64,000 bases of DNA from an uncultured Draconibacterium sp. (GTDB lineage Bacteria > Bacteroidota > Bacteroidia > Bacteroidales > Prolixibacteraceae). How positions within the stretch are numbered: the stretch's first letter is position 1; every line of letters begins with the position of its first letter. The stretch spans positions 1 through 64,000 of the forward strand of contig NZ_CAJXYQ010000007.1 of the NCBI RefSeq assembly GCF_913063105.1. Direction: 5' to 3'. The position numbers and the translations under genes are program-made. This document shows, piece by piece, positions 27,045-35,485 of this stretch. The notes under the pieces were generated by a model. That model ran no database searches. It worked only from the letters and a program-made list of their open reading frames with translations, and was not told the origin of the DNA.

Positions 27045-27938
27045 TTATGCGTTTGACCACTGGTTTAGTTTATTTTCCATAAAGTGTACGTAGGCATGTT
27101 CAAGATTGGGTTCTATTTGCCTGGCCTGGTAGCCGTTAATTTCGTTGGCAACTACCTGTACCTCCCAACCTCCGTCAATCGGGATGGTAGAAATAACGGG
27201 GAATTTTTCATTAATCTCAAGGTATTCCCTTTCGGTGGCTTCTATTAACCAAACGTGGCCTTTGGCTTCGCTAACCAATTGCTCGGGCGAGCCCGAAAAA
27301 GCCAGTTTCCCTTTGTTAAGCAAGGCCATATTGTCGCAGGTACTTGAAATATCGCCAACAATATGGGTCGACAGGATAATAATTACATCGCGGGTACTTA
27401 TGGTTGAAAGCAGGTTTCGAAAACGGATACGTTCTTCAGGATCGAGGCCGGTAGTTGGTTCATCAACAATTATAATCTGAGGATCATTTATCAAAGCCTG
27501 GGCAATACCTAAACGGCGCTTCATCCCTCCGGACAACTTATTGGCATTTCTATCGCGCGCCTCAAACAATCCTACTTCCTCCAGCATCTGATCAACGGCA
27601 TTGCGTCGTACAGCACTGTTTTTCATTCCCGACAAACGAGCGGTATAATCTAAAAACTCCGAGGTTTTTAATTTTGAAAAAAAACTAAAATCCTGCGGCA
27701 AATACCCCAGCATAGAGCGAATTTGGCGCCGATTTTTAGACAACTCGTAATCGTTATAATATACTTTCCCGCTGCTTGGCTTCATTAGTGTTACCAATAT
27801 TCGCATGAGGGTAGATTTTCCGGCACCGTTGGGTCCCAGCAGCCCAAACATACCGTTTGGAATTTCAAGGTTTAAATTATTAACAGCATAGCTGCCTCCC
27901 TTGTAAATTTTGTTTAGATTTTCGATTTTAATATGCAC
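27045..27938 (-). CDS. ABC transporter ATP-binding protein, first gene of the export operon
   Basis: 297 aa. Walker A GPNGAGKST (about 37-45), Q-loop LGYLPQDFSF, signature LSGGMKRR, Walker B IIIVDEPTTGLDP and H-loop STH. It is closest in motifs to the ATPase fused to the RND pump (shared GMFGLLGPNGAGKST and the RFRNLL segment after the D-loop), so the two probably arose by duplication. It starts the minus-strand operon and precedes the permease gene by 10 bp. It supplies energy to the 23690-27034 permease. Confidence 0.92.
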   Translation of the reverse strand: MHIKIENLNKIYKGGSYAVNNLNLEIPNGMFGLLGPNGAGKSTLMRILVTLMKPSSGKVYYNDYELSKNRRQIRSMLGYLPQDFSFFSKLKTSEFLDYTARLSGMKNSAVRRNAVDQMLEEVGLFEARDRNANKLSGGMKRRLGIAQALINDPQIIIVDEPTTGLDPEERIRFRNLLSTISTRDVIIILSTHIVGDISSTCDNMALLNKGKLAFSGSPEQLVSEAKGHVWLIEATEREYLEINEKFPVISTIPIDGGWEVQVVANEINGYQARQIEPNLEHAYVHFMENKLNQWSNA

Positions 27939-28270
27939 AACGCAATAAAATTTTTTGAGAACAATGCTTTGGACTTTCGAAGCTTGAAATCGTTTAATAT
28001 AGTAGGCTTACTTTTATGCTTAAAATTACAGCCATTTCTTTAAACAAACACATTAAAAGTTTATAATTAGATAAACCAGGCCCTTTTTACGACCAACACC
28101 ACTAGCGGTTCTTTAAAAAACTACAACTGCGAAAACCGTAAATTAAAAAGTTAAAAACATAAAAAAAGGCCTTGCCGCAGCAAAGCCTCTTTCTTAAAAT
28201 ATTTTTTGTTTTCTCTGTTTTTGTTTGCACACTTAATTGTTTTGAAGAAAAAAGTAGCACCTGACAATTA
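27939..28270. other. Intergenic region with the export-operon promoter and a terminator
   Basis: 332 bp without a gene. The right part has the terminator of the 28271 gene (28167-28189); the left part should carry the promoter of the export operon, but I could not assign it with confidence. Confidence 0.5.
28167..28189 (-). terminator. Intrinsic terminator of the 28271-28852 gene
   Basis: Imperfect stem AGGCtTTGC / GCAAgGCCT on the minus strand followed by seven T. Confidence 0.7.
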
Positions 28271-28852
28271 CTATAGCTGAGCTCTAAATTTATGATCTTT
28301 TATATTGTCGGTTAACACAACTTCGTAGGTACCTCTTGTTAATTTGCTAAAATCCAGTGCCTGATGTATGGTTAAATCGCGGCCCAGATTCATACCTTTA
28401 ACATGCCTGCCATTTCGGTATACATTTAAATAAACCGGTTTTAGCGATTGGTTTAAAAACGACACGTTCAATCGTTTTTCTTTAACACAAAAATAGGGTT
28501 CGAAACACCGTGTGGTTTCATCCACAACAACCTTTTTATCTTTCACACAAATTTTACGACTCACACTCTGGTTGCCATAATTAATGCAAACACAAAAATT
28601 GCCGTCTCCCAATTTCGTCAGATCAAGTTCTTTTTTAAACTCTTTACAATGTTCGGTTTCTTTGTAATAAAGTATCTCCCCATTGGCATTGGTAATACTA
28701 ACCAGCAAAGGAGCCTCAGTTGATGCCGTATAGGCAACCACAGCCGTGTTTTCTTCAACCTGTTCAACATTCATTTTTGGTAAATCGGTGGCATTTGCCA
28801 TTGCTGCAATGCAAAATACCAGGGTTAAAACAACCCATGTTTTTGTTTTCAT
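28271..28852 (-). CDS. Small secreted beta-sandwich-like protein (paralogue family member 2)
   Basis: 193 aa with signal peptide (1-21, ending MANA). It shares the two-half layout of the 284-874 protein: mature N-terminus LPKMNVE, a half closing with LGDGNFCVCINYG, central EPYF, then LNVSFLN, LGRDLTI and LTRGTYEVVLTDN. It contains five Cys in the mature part, which its paralogues lack, so disulfides are possible. It is single-gene with its own terminator. Function unknown. Confidence 0.8.
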   Translation of the reverse strand: MKTKTWVVLTLVFCIAAMANATDLPKMNVEQVEENTAVVAYTASTEAPLLVSITNANGEILYYKETEHCKEFKKELDLTKLGDGNFCVCINYGNQSVSRKICVKDKKVVVDETTRCFEPYFCVKEKRLNVSFLNQSLKPVYLNVYRNGRHVKGMNLGRDLTIHQALDFSKLTRGTYEVVLTDNIKDHKFRAQL

Positions 28853-28992
28853 GACTTTTTATTTAATTGTTTTCTAATTAATTGACATGAAAATGGGTGC
28901 TTTCGTTACACTTTCAAGGTGGTTTATCGACGAAGAGATGAATACAGTAGACAAACAGAAAAAAAACAGCAATAAACAGCAAGGCATAAAAA

Positions 28993-29022
28993 AAGGCCAT
29001 CAGAATAATTTCTGACAGCCTT
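28993..29022 (-). terminator. Intrinsic terminator of the 29047-29631 gene
   Basis: Stem GGCTGTCAGAA / TTCTGATGGCC (one mismatch) on the minus strand, followed by seven T. Confidence 0.85.
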
Positions 29023-29046
29023 CCTAAACCAATAACATTTTCTAAC

Positions 29047-29631
29047 CTATTTCTCTAAACTAAACGTAAAATCATTATTTAGCGAACTCAAAACTACTTC
29101 GTATTTACCCGACTTTAAGGCTGAAAGATCGTAACCCGAGGCTACATTAAAATCTTTGCCCAAGCCCGACTGGTATACCAAACCATAGTCATCATAGATG
29201 TTTAAGGTCAGGCTTTCCTGATCGAAATTCAGGTAGCTAAGTTTCAATACATTATCGGCAAAGGCAAAATACGGATCGATTCTTAATTTTGATTCGCCAA
29301 CAAAAATTCCTTTCGAAGCCACTTCAAAATCTTTTAACAAACGCGTGTCGTTTACTCGAAGATCCATGGTGTACTTACCGTTCTCCAGGTTTTTAAAATC
29401 AAAAACCTTCTGATAAGTATTTAGCGGCTTTGTTGTCTGCTTGTAGTAAACCAATTCTCCGGTTTCAGCAAGAATGCTTAACTCAAACAATGCTGCTGCA
29501 TCGTTTTGAATTGATACCACTGCCCGGTCGGCTGTTAATGGCACTACATTCATTTTTGGTTTCTCCACGGCTGTTGCAATTGCTACAATTGCTACTGCCA
29601 TAACTGTTGATAATAATTTAATTGTTTTCAT
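29047..29631 (-). CDS. Small secreted beta-sandwich-like protein (paralogue family member 3)
   Basis: 194 aa from the ATG at 29631; another ATG two codons upstream (29637) would add MV. The chosen start gives MKTIKLL, like the MKTIGTL of member 1. It has a signal peptide to about residue 20, KPKMNVV at the mature N-terminus, F.NLENGKYTM closing the first half, DPYF, LKLSYLN, LGKDFNV and LKSGKYEVVLSS closing the second. The 28271 copy lies 194 bp downstream, each with its own terminator, so this is a tandem duplication with separate transcription. Function unknown. Confidence 0.8.
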   Translation of the reverse strand: MKTIKLLSTVMAVAIVAIATAVEKPKMNVVPLTADRAVVSIQNDAAALFELSILAETGELVYYKQTTKPLNTYQKVFDFKNLENGKYTMDLRVNDTRLLKDFEVASKGIFVGESKLRIDPYFAFADNVLKLSYLNFDQESLTLNIYDDYGLVYQSGLGKDFNVASGYDLSALKSGKYEVVLSSLNNDFTFSLEK

Positions 29632-29893
29632 AACCATTCAATTTTTAAGTTTAACAATGAATGACAGTACAAACATACATGTTCTACAACATATATGCTA
29701 TAAAACATATTAAAAAAATTAATCAATTGCATTTTTCTTAACATTAGAATTAATATTGGAATCGGAATATAGAGCTCTTCCCTTTATTAAAGGGCTTTTT
29801 GTAAAAAGGACGCACTTTTATTACAATTATCATGCCATTCTATTTAGAATCATGTTAAATAATTTTTAGTATATTTTCAACAAAATGTAAACA

Positions 29894-30583
29894 ATGCAGA
29901 TAAAAATACTACAACTCACTGAAGGAGCGAAAGTTGCAAAAGGAACCACAGTTATTATTGATGTACTTCGAGCTTTTACCACAGCCTGCCACGCCATAAA
30001 CCAGGGCATTGAAACCATTATTCCGGTAGGCGATATTAACATGGCCTACCAGTTAAAGAAACAGCATCCCAATTATTTACTTGTTGGCGAACGCCACGAA
30101 CGAAAACCGGAGGGCTTTGATTTTGGAAATTCTCCAACTCATATTAACACGGCAAAAATTAGTGCTAAAACAATGATTCATACAACAAGCTCGGGAACGC
30201 AAGGTATAAGCAACGCCACACAAGCCAGTGAAATTCTGACAGGCAGTTTTGTGAACGCCGGTGCTATTGTACAATACATTCAAAAAACACGGCCCAGCGA
30301 AGTTTCGTTGGTTTGCATGGGCTTTGCCTGCCAGTACCCCACCAACGAAGATACGTTTTGTGCCGAATACATAAAAAATGAACTGGAGGGAAAACCAAAC
30401 GATTTCCATGCCATGGTAAAACGAATAAAAGAAACCGATGGTGCTCGGTTTTTCGATCCGGCCAACCAGAGCTGGTCGCCCGAAAGCGATTTCCATTTGT
30501 GTATGGATGTAAACCGTTTTGATTTTGTGCTTAAAGTTGACAAGATTGGCAATTTCAATTATCTTCGGCAACTGAAAATTTAA
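29894..30583 (+). CDS. comB: 2-phosphosulfolactate phosphatase (ComB) family protein
   Basis: 229 aa. VIIDVLRAFTTA (about 21-32), GERHERKPEGFDFGNSP (about 64-80) and HTTSSGTQG (about 96-104) are the conserved blocks of ComB-like phosphatases, which release phosphate from (2R)-2-phospho-3-sulfolactate with Mg2+. In methanogens this serves coenzyme M; in bacteria the family is widespread and its substrate often unproven. Only 48 bp separate it from the aminotransferase gene, so the two may be co-transcribed. No other sulfolactate gene is visible, so the substrate is open. Confidence 0.82.
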   Translation: MQIKILQLTEGAKVAKGTTVIIDVLRAFTTACHAINQGIETIIPVGDINMAYQLKKQHPNYLLVGERHERKPEGFDFGNSPTHINTAKISAKTMIHTTSSGTQGISNATQASEILTGSFVNAGAIVQYIQKTRPSEVSLVCMGFACQYPTNEDTFCAEYIKNELEGKPNDFHAMVKRIKETDGARFFDPANQSWSPESDFHLCMDVNRFDFVLKVDKIGNFNYLRQLKI

Positions 30584-30631
30584 CCGGTTTTATTCATTCT
30601 TTATAAGGAATAAGATACAAGCCTTGCAACA

Positions 30632-31801
30632 ATGAAACAATACAATTTTGACGAAATTATTGAACGCCATGAAACCAACTGTTTAAAATACGATGCCCTT
30701 GATCGTTTTTTTAAAACCAATGATGCTCTCCCGCTTTGGGTGGCAGACATGGATTTTAAAACGCCCGATTTTATTATTGACGCTATTAAAAAACGTATTG
30801 ATCATGAAATTCTTGGCTACACTTTTCGATCAGATTCGTACTACCAGTCAGTAATTGGCTGGATGAGCAGACGACACAACTGGGAAATTAAAAAAGAATG
30901 GATTTCGTTTAGCCCGGGTGTAGTTGCAGGATTAACCTATGCCATTGAAACATTCTCGAACCCTGGCGATGGCGTTATTGTACAACCACCGGTGTATTTC
31001 CCGTTTTTTGATAGTGTAAAAGGCACTAACAGAAAGCTAATTCAGAATCCACTAAAGATTGAAGCCGGTCGTTACACCTTTGATTTTGACGACCTGAAAG
31101 CAAAAATCGACAAAAACACAAAGCTGTTGCTGCTTTGCAACCCGCAGAATCCGGGCGGCATGGTGTGGACAAAAGAAGAGCTGATTCAACTTACCAACAT
31201 TTGCCTGGAAAACAATATCATGATTATTTCTGATGAAATTCATTCGGACTTAATATATAACGATCATAAACACATTCCACTTGCCAGCATTTCGGAAGAG
31301 GTGGCCCAAAACTGTATGGTTTGTATGGCACCAAGTAAAACCTTTAATGTTGCAGGCCTATCGTCATCGTTGGCTATCATTCCAAACAAAAGAAAACTGG
31401 CAGCTTACGAACGAACTATTGGTGTAGGCCATTTAGGCATGGGAAACATTTTTGGCTCTGTTGCTCTGGAAGCTGCCTATACCCATGGCGATGAATGGCT
31501 GAAACAACTTCTTGCTTACCTCTGGGACAATTATCAGTTACTTGAGGATTTTATGACAGAAAAGCTGCCACGTGTTAAAGTAATGAAACCGGAGGCCACT
31601 TACCTCATCTGGCTTGATTTTTCGGATTACGGCATGAAAAACGAAGCGCTATCGAAATTTGCTACCGAAAAAGCAAAAGTGGCATTAAACGATGGTGGAC
31701 GTTTTGGCATTGGTGGCGACGGCTGGTTACGAATAAACATTGGCTGCCCCCGTAGCGTATTGCAGGAAGCTCTTGAGCGCCTTGAAAAAGCTTTTGGGTA
31801 A
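30632..31801 (+). CDS. PatB/MalY-type PLP-dependent C-S lyase or aminotransferase
   Basis: 389 aa, fold-type I. LPLWVADMDF (about 31-40) is the signature N-terminus of the MalY/PatB group; the PLP lysine is in APSKTFNVAGL (about 230-240); NPQNPGGMVW and SDEIHSDLIY carry cofactor contacts. Family members cleave cystathionine or S-alkyl-cysteines to a thiol, pyruvate and ammonia. A C-S lyase next to a sulfolactate-type phosphatase hints at sulfur metabolism, but this is only context. Its stop is 3 bp from the convergent ruvC stop. Confidence 0.87.
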   Translation: MKQYNFDEIIERHETNCLKYDALDRFFKTNDALPLWVADMDFKTPDFIIDAIKKRIDHEILGYTFRSDSYYQSVIGWMSRRHNWEIKKEWISFSPGVVAGLTYAIETFSNPGDGVIVQPPVYFPFFDSVKGTNRKLIQNPLKIEAGRYTFDFDDLKAKIDKNTKLLLLCNPQNPGGMVWTKEELIQLTNICLENNIMIISDEIHSDLIYNDHKHIPLASISEEVAQNCMVCMAPSKTFNVAGLSSSLAIIPNKRKLAAYERTIGVGHLGMGNIFGSVALEAAYTHGDEWLKQLLAYLWDNYQLLEDFMTEKLPRVKVMKPEATYLIWLDFSDYGMKNEALSKFATEKAKVALNDGGRFGIGGDGWLRINIGCPRSVLQEALERLEKAFG

Positions 31802-31804
31802 GGA

Positions 31805-32356
31805 TTATTTTATTTTACCCGGATTCTTTTTTACAAAGTCGCCCCAGTTTTTATACTCTTTCGATTTTTGCGGCTTGTTCATTTGTATAAAATGACAAAT
31901 GGCTACGGCTACGGCATCGGTTTCGTCGAGTACTTTGTCCATATCCTTTAAATTATAAACTTTTTGCAGAAAATAGGCAACCTGCTCTTTCGAGGCTCGC
32001 CCCATTCCGGTAATGGCTTGTTTTACCAGCAAAGGTGCATATTCGTGAATGGGCACATCAAACATCAGCGCAGCAGCCATTAGCACGCCCTGCCCACGCC
32101 CCAGTTTTAACATCGACTGCACATTTTTTCCGTAAAACGGGGCTTCAATGGCCATTACATCGGGACGGTATTCTTTTACAAGGTGTAACGCCCGTTCGTG
32201 CAGGTACTTTAAACGCATGTAATGATCGGAATATCTTTTGGGTGTAATGTTTCCCATGTGCAGAATTACGGGTTTGTTTTCCCGAATTTCAACTAGGCCA
32301 TAACCGGTTACTGTGGTTCCGGGGTCGATACCCAATATGCGAAGTGGCTTATCCAT
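31805..32356 (-). CDS. ruvC: Holliday junction endonuclease RuvC
   Basis: 183 aa, family length. Catalytic acids are visible: D11 (LGIDPGT), E71 (AIEAPF), and the DETDAVAVA block near 143. The basic GRASKEQV region and the KSKEYKNWGDFVKKNPG tail, with its Lys/Trp, are typical of Bacteroidota RuvC. It resolves Holliday junctions as a dimer with RuvAB. No ruvA or ruvB is adjacent. Confidence 0.95.
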   Translation of the reverse strand: MDKPLRILGIDPGTTVTGYGLVEIRENKPVILHMGNITPKRYSDHYMRLKYLHERALHLVKEYRPDVMAIEAPFYGKNVQSMLKLGRGQGVLMAAALMFDVPIHEYAPLLVKQAITGMGRASKEQVAYFLQKVYNLKDMDKVLDETDAVAVAICHFIQMNKPQKSKEYKNWGDFVKKNPGKIK

Positions 32357-32454
32357 CCGATGAAAATAGTAATTTGTTGTTAACCTGCCGCCAAAAGTAC
32401 TGATATTGTGTAATTACTACGGAACTGTCTTGTAGCAATGAATTATTAATTCAA

Positions 32455-32545
32455 AAAAAACACCAAGTCACGAAGCATACAAAGGAAACCTGCCATTTTC
32501 TTTTCTGAACCTGGAGTCTTTGTGCTCTTGGTGGTAAAATTGCTG
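32455..32545. repeat. Dispersed intergenic repeat of the CACCAAG..ACGAAG / CTTTGTG..TTGGTGG type
   Basis: An A-run, then AACACCAAGTCACGAAG and, about 65 bp later, CTTTGTGCTCTTGGTGGT. This split inverted-repeat-like sequence is a familiar intergenic relic in Bacteroidota genomes. It has no coding sense and lies in the 200-bp gap between ruvC and the transporter gene. Confidence 0.55.
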
Positions 32546-32565
32546 AATAAAAAGGATGGAATCAA

Positions 32566-33447
32566 TTATCGTTTTCTTCGGTCGAGCTGCTGAACCAGCA
32601 CCCCCGAAATAATAAAAATCAGGCCAATGAATGTCGTAAAATAGATGGTTTCTTTTAAAATCAGGTGAATAAACACCAGCGACAAAAAAGGTGCAAAAAA
32701 CACCAGGTTGCCAATTTTTGCATTGCTGCTGGTTAGGCTCATGGCTTTTAGCCATAACACATAAGTAATTCCCACCTCAAAAACGCCGGAGTAAACCATA
32801 GCAGCCAAACCTTGCCCCCACTGCACTTTAAACGACGAAAACAGCGCCACCACCGGAACCAGCAAAAGGGTGCCAATGGCAAAATTCAGGAAAAGTTTTA
32901 CAACCTGGTCGCGGGTGTCTTTTACATTAAATATCCAGTACAACGACCATAGTATTGAGCTTGCAACCGCCAGTACCACGCCCAGAGGATTTGTTTTACC
33001 AAAACCATCGAAACCACCCTGCGACGATATAAAAAATACGCCAACAAAGCTGACAATGAGCGCTACAAAGCTAATCCAGCCTATTTTTTGTTTGAGCAAG
33101 GGCACCGATAAAAGCGCCAGTGTTATGGGCCAAATCATATTCAGGGGTTGCGCCACCTGCGCCGGAAGCAATGAATAAGCTTTAAACAAAACCAGGTAAT
33201 AAAGCAGTGGATTAAAAGCCCCCATTAACAGCGAATACAACCATTCGCGACGCGATTGCTTAAAAATTAATTGCGTTTTTCCTTGCGCCAGCAGAACAAC
33301 AAACAACAGCAACACACTTACTGCTGAAACATAAAATATTAACTGAATAAAATCGTACTCGCGCAGGGCCAGCTTAAACGATGTAGCCACAGTTGACCAG
33401 AACAACACGGCTAATCCGGCGTATAAATATGCTTTTTTACCAGCCAC
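32566..33447 (-). CDS. EamA/DMT family transporter
   Basis: 293 aa with about ten membrane helices arranged as two EamA repeats of five (residues about 5-140 and 150-285), typical of drug/metabolite exporters. It starts at GTG (33447), whose G is also the last base of the upstream TPR gene's TAG, so translation is coupled. The N-terminus VAGKKAYLYAGLAVLFWSTVATSFK fits EamA. The substrate cannot be inferred. Confidence 0.88.
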   Translation of the reverse strand: MAGKKAYLYAGLAVLFWSTVATSFKLALREYDFIQLIFYVSAVSVLLLFVVLLAQGKTQLIFKQSRREWLYSLLMGAFNPLLYYLVLFKAYSLLPAQVAQPLNMIWPITLALLSVPLLKQKIGWISFVALIVSFVGVFFISSQGGFDGFGKTNPLGVVLAVASSILWSLYWIFNVKDTRDQVVKLFLNFAIGTLLLVPVVALFSSFKVQWGQGLAAMVYSGVFEVGITYVLWLKAMSLTSSNAKIGNLVFFAPFLSLVFIHLILKETIYFTTFIGLIFIISGVLVQQLDRRKR

Positions 33448-35345
33448 TAAAACTCCGAATTATCAATAGCCCGTTCAAACAAACTTTCTTTCCCTTCCAT
33501 GAAAAGTTCTTCTTTATCAGGATAAACCTTCCTTAACTCACGGTATCTCTCACGCGATTCTTCGGTAAACACACTTCCCGGATGATTGCTTAGCATTTGT
33601 TTATACAGCTCCTTGGCTTTTTCCTGCTGCGCCAGCGTTGTATTGTACAGTTCAGCCAGCATAAACAGTGCATCGTCGCCCAGCAAATCGTAGCTAAAAT
33701 CGGTTACAATGGTGTTCAGGTATTCTGCTGCCAACGTGTAATTTTGTTGTTCTGCCTCTATTTTGGCTTTTCTGAACAGAATGTCATCTACCAGGGTATG
33801 ATACGGGTATTGATCGGCAATAGAGTCCAGGACCAGCATAGCCTCGTCGGGCCGATTCTGAAAAAACAACAAATCGGCTTTGGCAAACATGGTTAATGGA
33901 ACAGCAGTGGTATCCAGATTCAGGTTATTACCAATCAGCATCGATAATTCCATGGCATCGTTGGCCGTTAATTTTGATGTGCTGGCTTTTAACACATCCA
34001 ACTGTGCTTTTGCCCAGCTAAAATTTCCCATGTAATAACCCAGTCTGGCTTTTTTTAGTTTGGCCTCGTCGCCCAGCGTATTCTTTTTGTTGGCCTCAAT
34101 TACCTGCGAATAAATCAGCATAGCTTCCCACGGGTCGTTGGCATATACATAAATATCTGCCATTTCAGTTTTTAGCTGGCCCAGCTCTTCAGGTTTAAGC
34201 TGTGGAATTTTCTCACCTTTCTCCAATTCCACAATTGCTTTTTCAGCATCGTTAAGGTAAAAGGCCAGTAAATGTGCATACTCGCGCACCAGGTTTAAGG
34301 TAGCCGGACCAATGCCGAGGTACAGTAATCCGTTTTCAAAATCGGTAGCCAAAGCTTGTCCCTGCTCCAAATTACCCTTTCCCTCATCAGTGTATTCCAG
34401 GTACTTTGCATGAATATTGCGGGAAAAAGCCTGCGGGAAAAACGGCGTTTGCTCACCTTTATCCATCAAATAGGTGTACGCTTTCTGAGCCTGTTCATAG
34501 TCCTTGTTTCGCAATGCCAGGTCGCCCAACTGGGCAATTTGCATATCTTCACCACCGGTTCGTTTATCCAGCGCAATCGACTGGCGCAAAGCACTCGAAA
34601 ATTTCTTTTCCTGCAGAAAAAACCAAATCAGCAAACGGTTGTAGCCAATAACCCCGGGTTCGCTCTGAATACGTTTGAGCACCTGCCCCCGAAACTGATT
34701 TCGCAGTCCATTATCGATATCAAGGCGCATGGCCGACGACAAACTGCTCTGCACCCGCGACAGGTGTTTTTCACTTTCGCGCAAGAGATTTAGGTATTCT
34801 TCCATCATATTGTCGTAATCGCGCAGGTACAGGTACGATCGGGCCAGTTCGTAATTAAACGCTTCGCCTTCCAGCGTTTGACGCCCCTTCAGGTAGGTAT
34901 CTTTAGCCAAACCATAATCGCCCCAGGCCAAAAAAGTATTTGCCGTTGTTAGAAACGAGCCTTTGCTGGCCGGAATTTTATCAATAGCCTGCCGAAATAA
35001 CGCTTCGGCTTCTTCACTTCGATTTTGGCTTTTGTAGATTTGCCCCAAATGCACATAATATTCGGGGCGTACTGTTTTTTGCTTCTTAATTTCTCGTTGA
35101 ATATCCTGCTCTGCCTCATCAAAACGTTTAAGGTTTACCAAACAGTTAATATAGTAACGGTAATAGGTGCTGTTACGGGTTGTTTTATACACCTCGCTTA
35201 ATAAAGGTGCTGCCTTTTCGTAGTCTTTGGCATTGTAATACCTGATGGCCAAACTCGATTTGGTTTGAATTTCTGTACGCTTTTGCTGGGCAAATCCCGT
35301 ATTCAAACCAATTACCACCACCAACATTGTTAAAATGTACCTCAT
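33447..35345 (-). CDS. Secreted tetratricopeptide-repeat protein
   Basis: 632 aa with signal peptide (1-19, LNTGFAQQ). The mature part is an array of helix pairs with TPR spacing (YNAKDYEKAAPLLSEVYK; YVHLGQIYKSQNRSEEAEALFRQA; DDALFMLAELYNTTLAQQEKAKELYKQML), about 14-16 repeats. TPR proteins mediate protein contacts; here the likely site is the periplasm. Its stop overlaps the transporter start by one base. The nearest characterised role is unknown. Confidence 0.87.
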   Translation of the reverse strand: MRYILTMLVVVIGLNTGFAQQKRTEIQTKSSLAIRYYNAKDYEKAAPLLSEVYKTTRNSTYYRYYINCLVNLKRFDEAEQDIQREIKKQKTVRPEYYVHLGQIYKSQNRSEEAEALFRQAIDKIPASKGSFLTTANTFLAWGDYGLAKDTYLKGRQTLEGEAFNYELARSYLYLRDYDNMMEEYLNLLRESEKHLSRVQSSLSSAMRLDIDNGLRNQFRGQVLKRIQSEPGVIGYNRLLIWFFLQEKKFSSALRQSIALDKRTGGEDMQIAQLGDLALRNKDYEQAQKAYTYLMDKGEQTPFFPQAFSRNIHAKYLEYTDEGKGNLEQGQALATDFENGLLYLGIGPATLNLVREYAHLLAFYLNDAEKAIVELEKGEKIPQLKPEELGQLKTEMADIYVYANDPWEAMLIYSQVIEANKKNTLGDEAKLKKARLGYYMGNFSWAKAQLDVLKASTSKLTANDAMELSMLIGNNLNLDTTAVPLTMFAKADLLFFQNRPDEAMLVLDSIADQYPYHTLVDDILFRKAKIEAEQQNYTLAAEYLNTIVTDFSYDLLGDDALFMLAELYNTTLAQQEKAKELYKQMLSNHPGSVFTEESRERYRELRKVYPDKEELFMEGKESLFERAIDNSEF

Positions 35346-35454
35346 AGCTATTATTCTGAATTACAAAAATAACACAGTTGTTTAAAGTATAGTTTTTTTG
35401 AGAACAATTTTGACACTTAGTAGTTTAATCAACTTTAGTTTGTTTTTAAACTTT

Positions 35455-35462
35455 TACATTTG
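35455..35462 (+). promoter_or_regulatory. -7 element of the lipA promoter
   Basis: Perfect TACATTTG 24 bp before the lipA ATG; a CTTTAG at 35433 may be the -33 element with an 16-17 bp spacer. Confidence 0.5.
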
Positions 35463-35485
35463 CAAAAATTTTAAGTGAGTACATT

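Noticed and set aside
32468..32755. 95-codon minus-strand frame
   Set aside because: It overlaps the real EamA gene in another frame and runs through a dispersed repeat.
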